Assembly (NCBI RefSeq): GCF_009935865.1
Contig: NZ_QWEL01000004.1
Location: forward strand, 1-64,000
DNA: 64,000 nt
Source: Odoribacter sp. Z80
GTDB taxonomy: Bacteria > Bacteroidota > Bacteroidia > Bacteroidales > Marinifilaceae
Direction: 5' to 3'
Shown here: piece after piece, positions 56,041-64,000 of the stretch
Numbering within the stretch: the first letter of the stretch is position 1
How the letters are laid out: every line of letters starts with the position of its first letter
The notes under the pieces: model-generated
Told to the model about the DNA's origin: nothing
The model's database searches: none
The model's input: only the letters and a program-made list of their open reading frames with translations
Made by a program: the position numbers and the translations under genes

Positions 56041-57765
56041 TTATTGATTTAACCATGCCTTTACTACCTCCGGAGTCAAACCAGTCAATCCTAATTTCTC
56101 CTTTTTATTGACCCCGCATAACTCCTGGTGCAACTTATTCGGATTCTCCACCGTTTTTAACGCCTCCACAGTCTGATAACCCGCCTTTCTCAATACAGCA
56201 ATCCACTCTTTAGCAACCCCTGCCTCCTCAAACTTATCGTCACTGTCCACTACCGGTTTTTTCTCCGGTTTCATTTGAGGGAAAAACAATACATCCTGGA
56301 TAGAAGGGCTATTCGTCAAGAACATACACAAACGGTCAATACCGATGCCCATTCCGGAAGTAGGAGGCATTCCATATTCCAGTGCCCGCACAAAATCATA
56401 ATCAATATACATCGCTTCGTCATCTCCCCTTTCCTGCAGCTTCAACTGGTCCTGAAAACGTTCCAGTTGGTCAATCGGATCGTTCAGTTCTGAATATGCA
56501 TTTGCCACTTCTTTTCCATTCACAAAAAGTTCAAACCGTTCAGTCAGTTCCGGATTCTCCCGGTGCTTTTTCGTCAATGGCGACATCTCCTTCGGATAAT
56601 CATAAATAAAAGTAGGTTGTATATAATGCGCCTCACATTTCTCCCCGAAAATCTCATCAATCAACTTTCCTTTACCCATAGTCTTATCCACCGGAATATC
56701 CATCTTTACGCAGGCTTCAAACAACTCATCCTCAGACATCTTTTCTATATCATATCCTGTATGCTCCTTGATTGCATCAGCCATCCGGACACGACGGAAC
56801 GGACGTTTGAAATCAACCCTATTCTCTCCGATAACCGCCGTGGTAGTGCCGTTGATGGCCAATGCCGCAGTTTCTATCATTTCCTCCGTAAAGTTCATCA
56901 TCCAAAGATAATCCTTATACGCCACATAAATCTCCATGCAGGTAAACTCCGGATTATGTGTCCGGTCCATCCCCTCATTCCGGAAATTCCGTGAAAATTC
57001 ATATACCCCTTCAAAACCACCAACAATCAGACGTTTCAGGTACAATTCATTGGCAATACGCAAATACAAAGGAATATCCAATGCATTGTGATGGGTAATA
57101 AAAGGACGCGCCGAAGCTCCGCCCGGAATAGCCTGCAACACCGGGGTTTCTACTTCCAGATAACCCTTCGAATTAAAAAACTGACGGATGGCATTAATCA
57201 TTTTCGTCCGTTTGATAAAAACATCCTTCACCTGGGGATTAACAATCAAATCCAGATAACGTTGACGATAACGTTGCTCAGCATCCGTAAAAGCATCGAA
57301 CAATTTGCCGTCCTTCTCTTTTACGACAGGCAAAGGACGCAGGGATTTGGACAACATAACCACTTCCCTGGCATGCACGGAGATCTCTCCGGTCTGGGTA
57401 CGGAATACAAAACCTTTCACTCCCACAATATCCCCGATATCCATTAATTTTTTAAATACCGTATTGTATTCCGTAGCCGTCTCATCTCTGGAAATATCAT
57501 CCCGGCTGACATACACCTGAATGCGTCCCGTTGCATCCTGCAACTCAAAAAATGAAGCTTTACCCATAATCCGCCGGCTCATCATTCTTCCGGCAATCAC
57601 CACCTGGCGAGGTTCTGCATTATCATCAAACCGTTCTTTAATGTCCACCGCATGGGCATCCACCTTAAACTCCGGAGCCGGATAGGCTTCTATCCCCATT
57701 TTTACCAGTTCATTCAGTGAATTCCTACGGATAATCTCCTGTTCACTTAATTCAGTAAAACTCAT
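56041..57765 (-). CDS. lysS: Lysyl-tRNA synthetase, class II
   Basis: Charges tRNA-Lys; 574 residues. The N-terminal OB-fold ([21 protein letters not shown]) is followed by class II motif 1 ([20 protein letters not shown]), motif 2 ([19 protein letters not shown]) and motif 3 ([19 protein letters not shown]). A C-terminal extension of about 70 residues contains a helix-hairpin-like region ([22 protein letters not shown]). That extension is also known from other Bacteroidetes LysRS. First gene of an operon with gpsA and a GNAT-like gene; a very good promoter lies upstream. Confidence 0.97.
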   Translation of the reverse strand: MSFTELSEQEIIRRNSLNELVKMGIEAYPAPEFKVDAHAVDIKERFDDNAEPRQVVIAGRMMSRRIMGKASFFELQDATGRIQVYVSRDDISRDETATEYNTVFKKLMDIGDIVGVKGFVFRTQTGEISVHAREVVMLSKSLRPLPVVKEKDGKLFDAFTDAEQRYRQRYLDLIVNPQVKDVFIKRTKMINAIRQFFNSKGYLEVETPVLQAIPGGASARPFITHHNALDIPLYLRIANELYLKRLIVGGFEGVYEFSRNFRNEGMDRTHNPEFTCMEIYVAYKDYLWMMNFTEEMIETAALAINGTTTAVIGENRVDFKRPFRRVRMADAIKEHTGYDIEKMSEDELFEACVKMDIPVDKTMGKGKLIDEIFGEKCEAHYIQPTFIYDYPKEMSPLTKKHRENPELTERFELFVNGKEVANAYSELNDPIDQLERFQDQLKLQERGDDEAMYIDYDFVRALEYGMPPTSGMGIGIDRLCMFLTNSPSIQDVLFFPQMKPEKKPVVDSDDKFEEAGVAKEWIAVLRKAGYQTVEALKTVENPNKLHQELCGVNKKEKLGLTGLTPEVVKAWLNQ

Positions 57766-57826
57766 TTTTGTATATTTTTAATTATTTCACTATAAATCAC
57801 TCATTTCTTCTTAACAAACAAGTACG

Positions 57827-57858
57827 CAAAATTACTATTTTCTCCCTCTAAAAGCAAA
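57827..57858 (-). promoter_or_regulatory. Promoter of the lysS-gpsA operon
   Basis: On the minus strand TTTG (57858-57855), 20-nt spacer, TAATTTTG (57834-57827): full match to the Bacteroidetes consensus, 61 nt before the ATG. Confidence 0.8.
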
Positions 57859-57955
57859 AAACCACCGCGAATATAACTAATATTTTGGGAGTGAGCGGCT
57901 TAATTATTATCCTCATTTTTTCTCTCCGGTTATATAAAATTATTCCAAATTAAAC

Positions 57956-57986
57956 TTTGAAATAACAAGGAATTTCCGCTACTTTG
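57956..57986 (+). promoter_or_regulatory. Possible promoter of recJ-recR
   Basis: TTTG (57956-57959), 20-nt spacer, TACTTTG (57980-57986). The -7 box is one base short of TAnnTTTG, but position and spacing fit the ATG at 58010. Confidence 0.45.
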
Positions 57987-58009
57987 TAGCAGAATTGGAA
58001 AAAAGTATA

Positions 58010-59755
58010 ATGAAAAAAAGATGGGTTATTCATACTCCGCCGGAGGAAACTAAGATACAAGAACTTGCAAAAAAATTAAATTGTCACCCAGTTATAGCAA
58101 ATTTATTGCTGCAACGCGGTATCGTCAGTGCGGAACAGGCACAGGCGTTTTTTAATCCGTCCCTCAACATGCTCCACGACCCTTTCTTAATGAAAGACAT
58201 GGACAAAGCGGTTGAGCGGTTGGACCGTGCTATCGCCCAGGATGAAAAAATCCTCATTTACGGAGATTATGACGTTGACGGAACGACAGCCGTTGCCTTA
58301 CTCTACAAATATTTAAAAAGCCGCTGTCATTACGAAAACCTAGAATATTATATTCCCGACCGTTATACCGAAGGCTATGGAGTTTCCATCAAGGGGATAG
58401 ATTACGCCGCCCAAAACGGCTTTTCTTTAATGCTGATCACTGATTGCGGAATCAAAGCGGTAGAAAAAGTAAAATATGCCTGTTCTCAAAAAGTAGACGT
58501 TATCATTTGCGACCACCATACACCCGGAGACTATCTCCCGGAAGCAGTGGCAGTACTGGACCCTCAACGGAGCGACTGTCCGTATCCCTACAAATGGCTG
58601 AGCGGGTGTGGAGTAAGTTTCAAACTGGTGCAAGCCCATAGTTTGAAGCACAATCTGCCCATGTCCGAATTGTACAAGCTGCTGGACCTGCTCTGTGTCA
58701 GCATTGCCAGTGACATCGTACCCATTACAGGTGAAAACCGGATTCTGGCCTATTACGGTCTGCAACAACTCAACACCCATCCCAGCCTGGGACTGAAAAC
58801 CATTATCAAAATGGCCGGCATTGACAAAGAAATCAGCATTAACGATATTGTTTTCCGCATAGGCCCCCGCATCAATGCAGCGGGAAGGGTTGAATCCGGA
58901 CGGAAATCCGTGGAACTGCTGACGGCCGACGAAAAATTCTCTGCTGACGGAATTGCCAGCGACATCAATAATTTCAACGACCAGCGCAAAAAACTGGACC
59001 ATGACATTACTGAAGAAGCCATCCGGCACATCAGACAATCCGAAATCGAGTCCTTGAAAAAAACAACCGTACTGTTCAATCCCCACTGGCACAAAGGAGT
59101 GATTGGAATAGTAGCTTCCCGCCTAACAGAATCTTTTTACCGTCCAACCATCATCCTGACAGAATCCAATGGATTTGTAACCGGCTCCGCCCGCTCAGTA
59201 GAAGGGTTTGACCTTTATTATGCGATTTCTCAATGCAGCGAATACCTGGAAAACTACGGAGGACATAAATATGCAGCCGGATTAACTTTAAAGCGGGAAA
59301 ACCTGGAACTTTTTAAAGAAAAATTTGAACAAATAGTCCGGGAAACCATCAACCAGGAAATGCTGACCCCCCAAATTAATATAGATGCCCGGCTTAAACT
59401 GAGCGATATTACTCCCGATTTCTACCATATGCTGCAAAAATTCGCTCCCTTTGGTCCTAACAATACCATTCCGGTCTTTCTGACAGAAAATGTCGTCAAC
59501 TTCATCGGAACGAAAAAAGTGGGACGAAACAACGAACACCTGAAATTAGTGGTAGTGGATGACACCCGTGCCTGCAATGACCGGTGCGGTATAGGATTCA
59601 GTATGGGATATTGTTATGAAAAAGTAAGCTCCGGAAATTATTTCGACATTTGCTATACCCTTCAGGAAAACGAATTTATGGGGAAAAGCGACATACAAAT
59701 GATGATCAGAGACATCCATTTCAAAGAAGATAAAGAGACCGAACTGCAAAACTAA
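58010..59755 (+). CDS. recJ: Single-stranded-DNA-specific exonuclease RecJ
   Basis: 5'-3' ssDNA exonuclease of mismatch and recombination repair; 581 residues. The DHH domain has motif I YGDYDVDGTTAV, motif II LLITDCG-type (LMLITDCGI), motif III CDHHTPG and DPQRSDCPYP. Later come SDIVPITGENR and the DHHA1 domain, with KGVIGIVASRLTE, GSARSVEGFDLYYAI and GGHKYAAGLTL. An OB-like C-terminal domain has FAPFGPNN. The frame opens at a TTG (57995); the ATG at 58010 before KKRWVIHTPPE is used. It is 12 nt upstream of recR. Confidence 0.95.
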   Translation: MKKRWVIHTPPEETKIQELAKKLNCHPVIANLLLQRGIVSAEQAQAFFNPSLNMLHDPFLMKDMDKAVERLDRAIAQDEKILIYGDYDVDGTTAVALLYKYLKSRCHYENLEYYIPDRYTEGYGVSIKGIDYAAQNGFSLMLITDCGIKAVEKVKYACSQKVDVIICDHHTPGDYLPEAVAVLDPQRSDCPYPYKWLSGCGVSFKLVQAHSLKHNLPMSELYKLLDLLCVSIASDIVPITGENRILAYYGLQQLNTHPSLGLKTIIKMAGIDKEISINDIVFRIGPRINAAGRVESGRKSVELLTADEKFSADGIASDINNFNDQRKKLDHDITEEAIRHIRQSEIESLKKTTVLFNPHWHKGVIGIVASRLTESFYRPTIILTESNGFVTGSARSVEGFDLYYAISQCSEYLENYGGHKYAAGLTLKRENLELFKEKFEQIVRETINQEMLTPQINIDARLKLSDITPDFYHMLQKFAPFGPNNTIPVFLTENVVNFIGTKKVGRNNEHLKLVVVDDTRACNDRCGIGFSMGYCYEKVSSGNYFDICYTLQENEFMGKSDIQMMIRDIHFKEDKETELQN

Positions 59756-59767
59756 AACTCCGTTGAT

Positions 59768-60379
59768 TTGAACTCTTCCAAACTTTTAGACAAGGCTGTT
59801 GACCAATTTGCTTCCCTTCCGGGAGTAGGGAGAAAAACCGCTTTAAAATTCGTCCTTCACCTGCTGAAAAAAGATGCCGGGGAAATCAGCCACTTCATCC
59901 AAAGCATAGAAGCTCTGAAAAAAAACATCAAAGAATGTCATGTATGCCACAACATAGCCGACAGCGATACATGTGAAATTTGTGCAGACCCCAGACGCGA
60001 CCGGACACGTATTTGCGTCGTGGAAAACATCAAGGACATCCTTTCCATTGAAGCCACCTCCCAATACAACGGCCTCTATCATGTCCTGGGAGGCATCATC
60101 TCTCCGATGGACGGCATAGGACCGGCAGACTTAACCATCGCTTCGCTCCTGGCAAGAACCGAACAGGAACCGGTTCAGGAAATTATATTTGCTTTGAGCG
60201 CAACAATCGAGGGCGACACAACCGCTTACTATATTTTCAAAAAACTCAAAAACAAAGAAAATCTCATCATCAGCACCATTGCCAAAGGTATCTCTATCGG
60301 CAACAACCTGGAATATACAGACGAACTGACTTTGGGACGCTCCATTGTCAACCGGGTACGGTTCAGTTATAATGGATAA
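59768..60379 (+). CDS. recR: Recombination protein RecR, TTG start
   Basis: Recombination mediator that forms a clamp and loads RecA with RecO/RecF; 203 residues. Helix-hairpin-helix FASLPGVGRKTALKF, C4 zinc finger with Cys in CHVCHN and CEIC, and a Toprim domain (RICVVENIKDI, YHVLGGIISPMDGIGP). The only start that yields the conserved N-terminus (NSSKLLDKAVDQF) is the TTG at 59768. The next in-frame Met is deep inside the Toprim domain. It is in the same frame as recJ, directly after the recJ stop, so translational coupling is likely. Confidence 0.93.
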   Translation: MNSSKLLDKAVDQFASLPGVGRKTALKFVLHLLKKDAGEISHFIQSIEALKKNIKECHVCHNIADSDTCEICADPRRDRTRICVVENIKDILSIEATSQYNGLYHVLGGIISPMDGIGPADLTIASLLARTEQEPVQEIIFALSATIEGDTTAYYIFKKLKNKENLIISTIAKGISIGNNLEYTDELTLGRSIVNRVRFSYNG

Positions 60380-60381
60380 AA

Positions 60382-60843
60382 TCAAAAAGAAAAGGCAAAG
60401 GGCAAAAGGGCGGAAGCCTTTAACATCACCGATTCTTTCTGTCCGATCATCACGACATCAAAATCCTGATTATACCGCTTAATGGTCTCTGCCATAACCT
60501 GACGGCAAGCTCCGCAAGGCGGTACAAAATTCTCCCGGGGAAGCCCCTTATAACAAGCGGCAATAGCCAAAGCCCTCACCGGAATATCCGGAAAAGCAGC
60601 ACCGGCATAAAATAAAGCGGTTCGCTCCGCACACATACCGCTGGGATAAGCCGCATTCTCCTGATTGCTTCCCGTCACGATTTCTCCATTTTCCAACAAC
60701 AGGGCAGCACCGACAGCAAACTCCGAATAAACACTGTAAGAACACGCCGATGCTTCTATGGCCTTCCGGCACAAATTTTCATATTCCGCAGGAAAACGAT
60801 TCGGGAAGAGGAAGTAATCTATAGTCAGTTCTCTTTTATCCAT
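60382..60843 (-). CDS. cdd: Cytidine deaminase
   Basis: Zinc enzyme converting cytidine/deoxycytidine to uridine/deoxyuridine for pyrimidine salvage; 153 residues (small tetrameric type). Zinc and catalytic residues are in MCAERTAL (Cys, Glu) and PPCGACRQV (two Cys). The substrate region is FAVGAALLLENGEIVTGSNQENAAYPSG (in part). A GTG one codon upstream is ignored; the ATG at 60843 is used. Convergent with recR: only 2 nt separate the two stops. Confidence 0.95.
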   Translation of the reverse strand: MDKRELTIDYFLFPNRFPAEYENLCRKAIEASACSYSVYSEFAVGAALLLENGEIVTGSNQENAAYPSGMCAERTALFYAGAAFPDIPVRALAIAACYKGLPRENFVPPCGACRQVMAETIKRYNQDFDVVMIGQKESVMLKASALLPFAFSF

Positions 60844-60908
60844 CACTATTTTTTATTAATTTTACACCCTCTAAGATAAAAGAAGAAGAGAAAAACGAAA
60901 AGCAAAAA

Positions 60909-61868
60909 ATGAAAAATTCCAAATTTATTTTCTATACACTGCCTCTCGGCATACTATTGCTCCTGACCTTAAATACCCTGGCAGAAACCAGGAAAGAATT
61001 TATCCGCAAATATAAGCATATTGCCATCCGCGAAATGGAACGGACAGGAATTCCGGCCAGCATCACTTTAGCCCAGGGCATTCTCGAATCCGGTTGTGGT
61101 AAATCCGAATTGGCGGTAAATGCCAACAATCATTTCGGAATCAAATGTCACAACGGATGGGAAGGGGGAACCTATTTCATGGATGACGACGAAAAAGGTG
61201 AATGCTTCCGGAAATACAAAAACCCGGAACAATCGTGGATCGACCATAGTGAATTTCTTACTTCCCGTCCCCGTTATGCCGGACTTTTCAATCTACCGGC
61301 AACAGATTACAAAGCCTGGGCAAAAGGATTAAAAGCAGCCGGATATGCAACCAATCCCAGATATGCCGAAATGCTGATTAAAATCATCGAGGAAGAAGAA
61401 CTCTATAAATACGACCACACCGTAAAACACACTGGCGGAGGTACTCCAAGCATCTCGGTAGAAGAATTTGCCGAAAGCATAGCTTCACAAAACCGTCCCG
61501 GCAATATCAGCTACCGCAACCGCGAAGAAATGAGAAATGGCATCATCTGCATCGAAGCAATTGCCGGAGATTCTTTTGAAAAAATAGCCCGGTATTACGG
61601 CATTAAACTAAAAAAAATATTAGCCTATAATGACAAAAAAGATACTTCCCTAAAAACCGGTCAGCTTGTATTTCTGAAAAAGAAAAAAAACAAAGCTGCA
61701 CGCGGATATGAATTTCATCGGGTAAAACGAGGAGATAATCTCTATGATATTTCCCAACAATACGGTGTGAGGCTTAAAAACATCATCAACTACAACTATT
61801 TGACAGCCGACACCCCTCTGACCGAAGGCGAAAAAATATTTTTAAGGAAAAAAGCCGATATCCTTTAA
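60909..61868 (+). CDS. Secreted glucosaminidase with two LysM domains
   Basis: Peptidoglycan hydrolase of the mannosyl-glycoprotein endo-beta-N-acetylglucosaminidase (PF01832) fold; 319 residues. Signal peptide (FYTLPLGILLLLTLNTLAET). The catalytic domain at about 27-175 has PASITLAQGILESGCGKSELA with the catalytic Glu, NNHFGIKCHNGWEGG, DYKAWAKGLKAAGYATNPRYA. Two LysM-like modules follow, at about 208-255 (DSFEKIARYYGIKLKKILAYN) and 268-315 (GDNLYDISQQYGVRLKNIINYN, in part). It probably acts in cell-wall turnover in the periplasm. Confidence 0.9.
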   Translation: MKNSKFIFYTLPLGILLLLTLNTLAETRKEFIRKYKHIAIREMERTGIPASITLAQGILESGCGKSELAVNANNHFGIKCHNGWEGGTYFMDDDEKGECFRKYKNPEQSWIDHSEFLTSRPRYAGLFNLPATDYKAWAKGLKAAGYATNPRYAEMLIKIIEEEELYKYDHTVKHTGGGTPSISVEEFAESIASQNRPGNISYRNREEMRNGIICIEAIAGDSFEKIARYYGIKLKKILAYNDKKDTSLKTGQLVFLKKKKNKAARGYEFHRVKRGDNLYDISQQYGVRLKNIINYNYLTADTPLTEGEKIFLRKKADIL

Positions 61869-61879
61869 TCCGGGAAAAC

Positions 61880-62398
61880 ATGGAAAAAAAAAACAAAAAT
61901 ATCTTTTGGTCCCAAAACGCTGTTTTCGGTTTGTTAATGGGAGTAACCTATATACTGGCAGCCTGTATTTTTTATAAAAACGGACGCTCTGTCAGTTTAA
62001 ACCCAGAGATGGACCGGATGATACTATTCCTTACCATTCCGGGGCTGTTTATCGGCGTAAAAAAATACCAGCAACAAATAAACCAACCGCTTACCTACGG
62101 CCATGCCTTCGGCGCAAGTGTATACATTGTTGCGACAGCCGCCTTCACTTATAGTCTGTTTGTTTATTATTTATACCATAATAACCCCGGTTTACTGGAA
62201 AACTATACCGTCCGGATGGAAGAGGCCTTGCATGAAACACTGCCTTCTAATTCCGACTGGAAACAGTTCATCGCATTGGCCAAACAACAGATGACCGCCA
62301 CAACAGTAGCTTTTCAGGAGATAGTGAACAGAACATTTTCCGGAACGGTATTTTCTCTCATTCTGGCATTTCTGCTCCGTACACCCCGGCAATCCTAA
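61880..62398 (+). CDS. DUF4199-type membrane protein
   Basis: 172 residues with four hydrophobic segments (about 10-32, 42-58, 74-100 and 150-168). A periplasmic or cytosolic loop contains the amphipathic EALHETLPSNSDWKQFIALAKQQM (in part). It resembles the DUF4199 family, common in Bacteroidetes and often next to a family 2 glycosyltransferase, as here (26 nt upstream). 12 nt follow the glucosaminidase stop, so the three genes look co-transcribed. Function unknown. Confidence 0.8.
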   Translation: MEKKNKNIFWSQNAVFGLLMGVTYILAACIFYKNGRSVSLNPEMDRMILFLTIPGLFIGVKKYQQQINQPLTYGHAFGASVYIVATAAFTYSLFVYYLYHNNPGLLENYTVRMEEALHETLPSNSDWKQFIALAKQQMTATTVAFQEIVNRTFSGTVFSLILAFLLRTPRQS

Positions 62399-62424
62399 TT
62401 CACCGTTAAAATTCTTTTTACATC

Positions 62425-63384
62425 ATGGATATTTCAGTGGTAATCCCCTTATTTAATGAAGACGAGTCTTTAACCGAACTGACCAGTTGGATTGAACGCG
62501 TCATGGACACCCATCATTTTAGCTACGAAATCATTATGATTGATGACGGTAGTAACGACGGTTCATGGCAAAAAATTGAAGAACTGGCCGAAAAAAATTC
62601 ACATATCAAAGCCATCAAATTCCGGCGGAATTACGGAAAATCCGCTGCACTGCACTGTGGTTTTCAGGCGGCCCAGGGAGATGTGGTGATTACCATGGAC
62701 GCAGACATGCAGGACAGCCCCGACGAGATTCCGGAATTATACCGAATGGTTACAGAAGAAGATTACGACCTGGTATCGGGATGGAAAAAGAAACGTTTCG
62801 ACCCTCTCTCCAAAACAATTCCCACCAAGCTATTCAATGCCACAGCCCGGAAATTCTCAGGTATCCGTCTGCATGATTTCAATTGCGGACTGAAAGCTTA
62901 TAAAAACAGGGTCATCAAAAACATTGAAGTGTATGGAGAAATGCACCGGTATATTCCCATTATTGCGAAACAGGCCGGTTTCACCCGCATTGGTGAAAAA
63001 ATAGTGCAACACCGCGCCCGCAAATACGGAGTAACCAAATTCGGAGGATTAAACCGCTTTATCAACGGAGTACTGGACCTGCTTTCCATCACATTCATCA
63101 CCCGTTTCGCAAAAAAACCGATGCACCTGTTCGGAGCCATCGGCACATTATTATTCATCATCGGATTTTGTGCTGCTGCCTGGATCGGTATAGAAAAACT
63201 GTACTGCATTACCCACGACATCCGGGCCCGGTTGGTAACCGACAATCCTTATTTCTATATATCCTTGGTTTGTATGATTTTGGGTACCCAACTATTTCTG
63301 GCCGGTTTTGTTGCCGAACTGGTATCCCGTTCCGCAACCGACCGGAATGTCTATTTGATTGAAAAAGAAATCGGACAAAAATAA
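62425..63384 (+). CDS. Family 2 glycosyltransferase (polyprenyl-phosphate type)
   Basis: 319 residues. The GT2 domain starts ISVVIPLFNEDESLTEL, has MIDDGSNDGSW, the DxD-type metal site TMDADMQDSPDEIPEL, and GLKAYKNRVI. Two C-terminal hydrophobic segments (about 231-252 and 271-300) follow. The layout is that of DPM1/GtrB/ArnC-like enzymes, which transfer a sugar to a polyprenyl phosphate at the inner membrane. Sugar unknown. In an apparent operon with the DUF4199 gene. Confidence 0.9.
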   Translation: MDISVVIPLFNEDESLTELTSWIERVMDTHHFSYEIIMIDDGSNDGSWQKIEELAEKNSHIKAIKFRRNYGKSAALHCGFQAAQGDVVITMDADMQDSPDEIPELYRMVTEEDYDLVSGWKKKRFDPLSKTIPTKLFNATARKFSGIRLHDFNCGLKAYKNRVIKNIEVYGEMHRYIPIIAKQAGFTRIGEKIVQHRARKYGVTKFGGLNRFINGVLDLLSITFITRFAKKPMHLFGAIGTLLFIIGFCAAAWIGIEKLYCITHDIRARLVTDNPYFYISLVCMILGTQLFLAGFVAELVSRSATDRNVYLIEKEIGQK

Positions 63385-63573
63385 GGTATTGAGTAGCCTA
63401 ATCCGCATTTGGCAATATTCGCCAATGCTGATACAAGCAGAAAATAATATGGTATTTACATACATCTTACACTTACCTCCTGTGTCAACATGTATATTTT
63501 AAACAATAGTCGATTTTCCCATTCACAGGCTTTTCCATTGCACTGCCTCACAAAAATGTGATGTTCTTTGTGC

Positions 63574-64000
63574 TTAAATATTCGTACAGGCGGTTACAGA
63601 AGAAGATTCCCACACGGTTTTGGCGATACAATGATTCAAATTACCAGCTTCATTTTTCACCTGGTGCAATATAGTCACCACCCCTTCACTTTCAGACATG
63701 CAATACTCCGAACGGATAAAACTGTCCGGCATAATCTCATGAGCATAAATCACCTCCACCTCCACCAATATATGTTTTTTTAAAAATTCAAAAGGCAGGG
63801 AATTGGTAATCCAGCGCATATAAGAAGCCTGGGTAACATGGCCGTTAAAATCTATATTATCGAAAGTAGCAGAAAATTCCCGTTGTCCCGTCACCTCCCC
63901 GCCATCCTCTTTCTCGTCCAGGATAGAAGGCAAGCGCAACTTTTCAATCCGATGTCCCGTGCTCATCGCCACCACATGCTCAGGTAAACGCAAAGGCCGG
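63574..64000 (-). CDS. Acyl-ACP thioesterase, C-terminal part (cut by window edge)
   Basis: About 142 residues of the 3' end; the frame continues past position 64000. Hot-dog fold blocks are seen: FSATFDNIDFNGHVTQASYMRW, split here over FDNIDFNGHVT and QASYMRWITNSLP. VEVEVIYAHEIMPDSFIRSEY and a final CIAKTVWES follow. The NIDFNGHVTQASYMRW block matches the second hot-dog domain of bacterial acyl-ACP thioesterases (FatA/B-like). These release free fatty acids from ACP. The N-terminal domain is outside the window. Confidence 0.8.
   Translation of the reverse strand, partial: RPLRLPEHVVAMSTGHRIEKLRLPSILDEKEDGGEVTGQREFSATFDNIDFNGHVTQASYMRWITNSLPFEFLKKHILVEVEVIYAHEIMPDSFIRSEYCMSESEGVVTILHQVKNEAGNLNHCIAKTVWESSSVTACTNI

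Noticed and set aside
63385-63573. Possible small RNA or terminator after the glycosyltransferase (short TTGGC...GCCAA hairpin)
   Set aside because: The stem is only 5 bp, without a T-run; not enough to call.

Overview
The window looks like a chromosomal segment of a gut-type Bacteroidales bacterium. The evidence is: promoters of the Bacteroidetes form (TTTG or TTG, about 20 nt, TAnnTTTG) in front of many genes and tRNAs; a SusC/SusD pair; FimA-type fimbrillins; DUF4493/PCMD lipoproteins; a two-subunit methylmalonyl-CoA mutase; and meso-diaminopimelate dehydrogenase. The gene content reminds me of Odoribacteraceae (Odoribacter/Butyricimonas), but that is an impression rather than a demonstrated assignment. 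No intact insertion sequence, CRISPR array, rRNA gene or prophage is visible.

Layout. 1-9.3 kb: the 5' half of a tRNA-Tyr, a small membrane protein, glyA, two HAD phosphatases, a methionine aminopeptidase, a DUF2156 protein, a YtxH/holin-X envelope cluster, a DEAD-box helicase and glutaminase. 9.3-12.9 kb: two fimbrillin-like lipoproteins and an MFS exporter. 12.9-21.9 kb: mutA-mutB (the methylmalonyl-CoA step of propionate/succinate metabolism), a HAD phosphatase, a DnaQ-like exonuclease, ddh, tsaC-tsaB (t6A tRNA modification) and a DUF3298 lipoprotein. 22-30.1 kb: a minus-strand polysaccharide utilisation operon, susC-susD-GH144-GH3, whose enzyme pair points to beta-1,2-glucan. 30.3-32.8 kb: tRNA-Thr(CGT) and pbpC.

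32.9-41.8 kb: seven tightly packed minus-strand genes for six surface-type lipoproteins (five with DUF4493-like N-termini, three with PCMD-like C-termini) and one outer-membrane beta-barrel. This is the least understood block and the best candidate for an undescribed system. 41.9-46.0 kb: low-molecular-weight phosphatase, ftsY, an AI-2E-family permease and an MFS transporter. 46.0-46.9 kb: tRNA-Gly(CCC) and tRNA-Pro(TGG) facing each other, with a frameshifted and truncated tyrosine-integrase remnant between them. 47.0-51.3 kb: lptB, a DUF5686 outer-membrane protein and kdsD. 51.5-57.8 kb: recQ, then a lysS-gpsA-acyltransferase operon. 58-64 kb: recJ-recR, cytidine deaminase, a LysM glucosaminidase, a DUF4199 protein, a family 2 glycosyltransferase and the 3' part of an acyl-ACP thioesterase cut by the window edge.

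Many start codons were moved downstream of the longest reading frame, because the longest form began at a TTG/GTG or ran through a TAnnTTTG promoter element. All family names come from recognising sequence motifs by eye; no database search was run.
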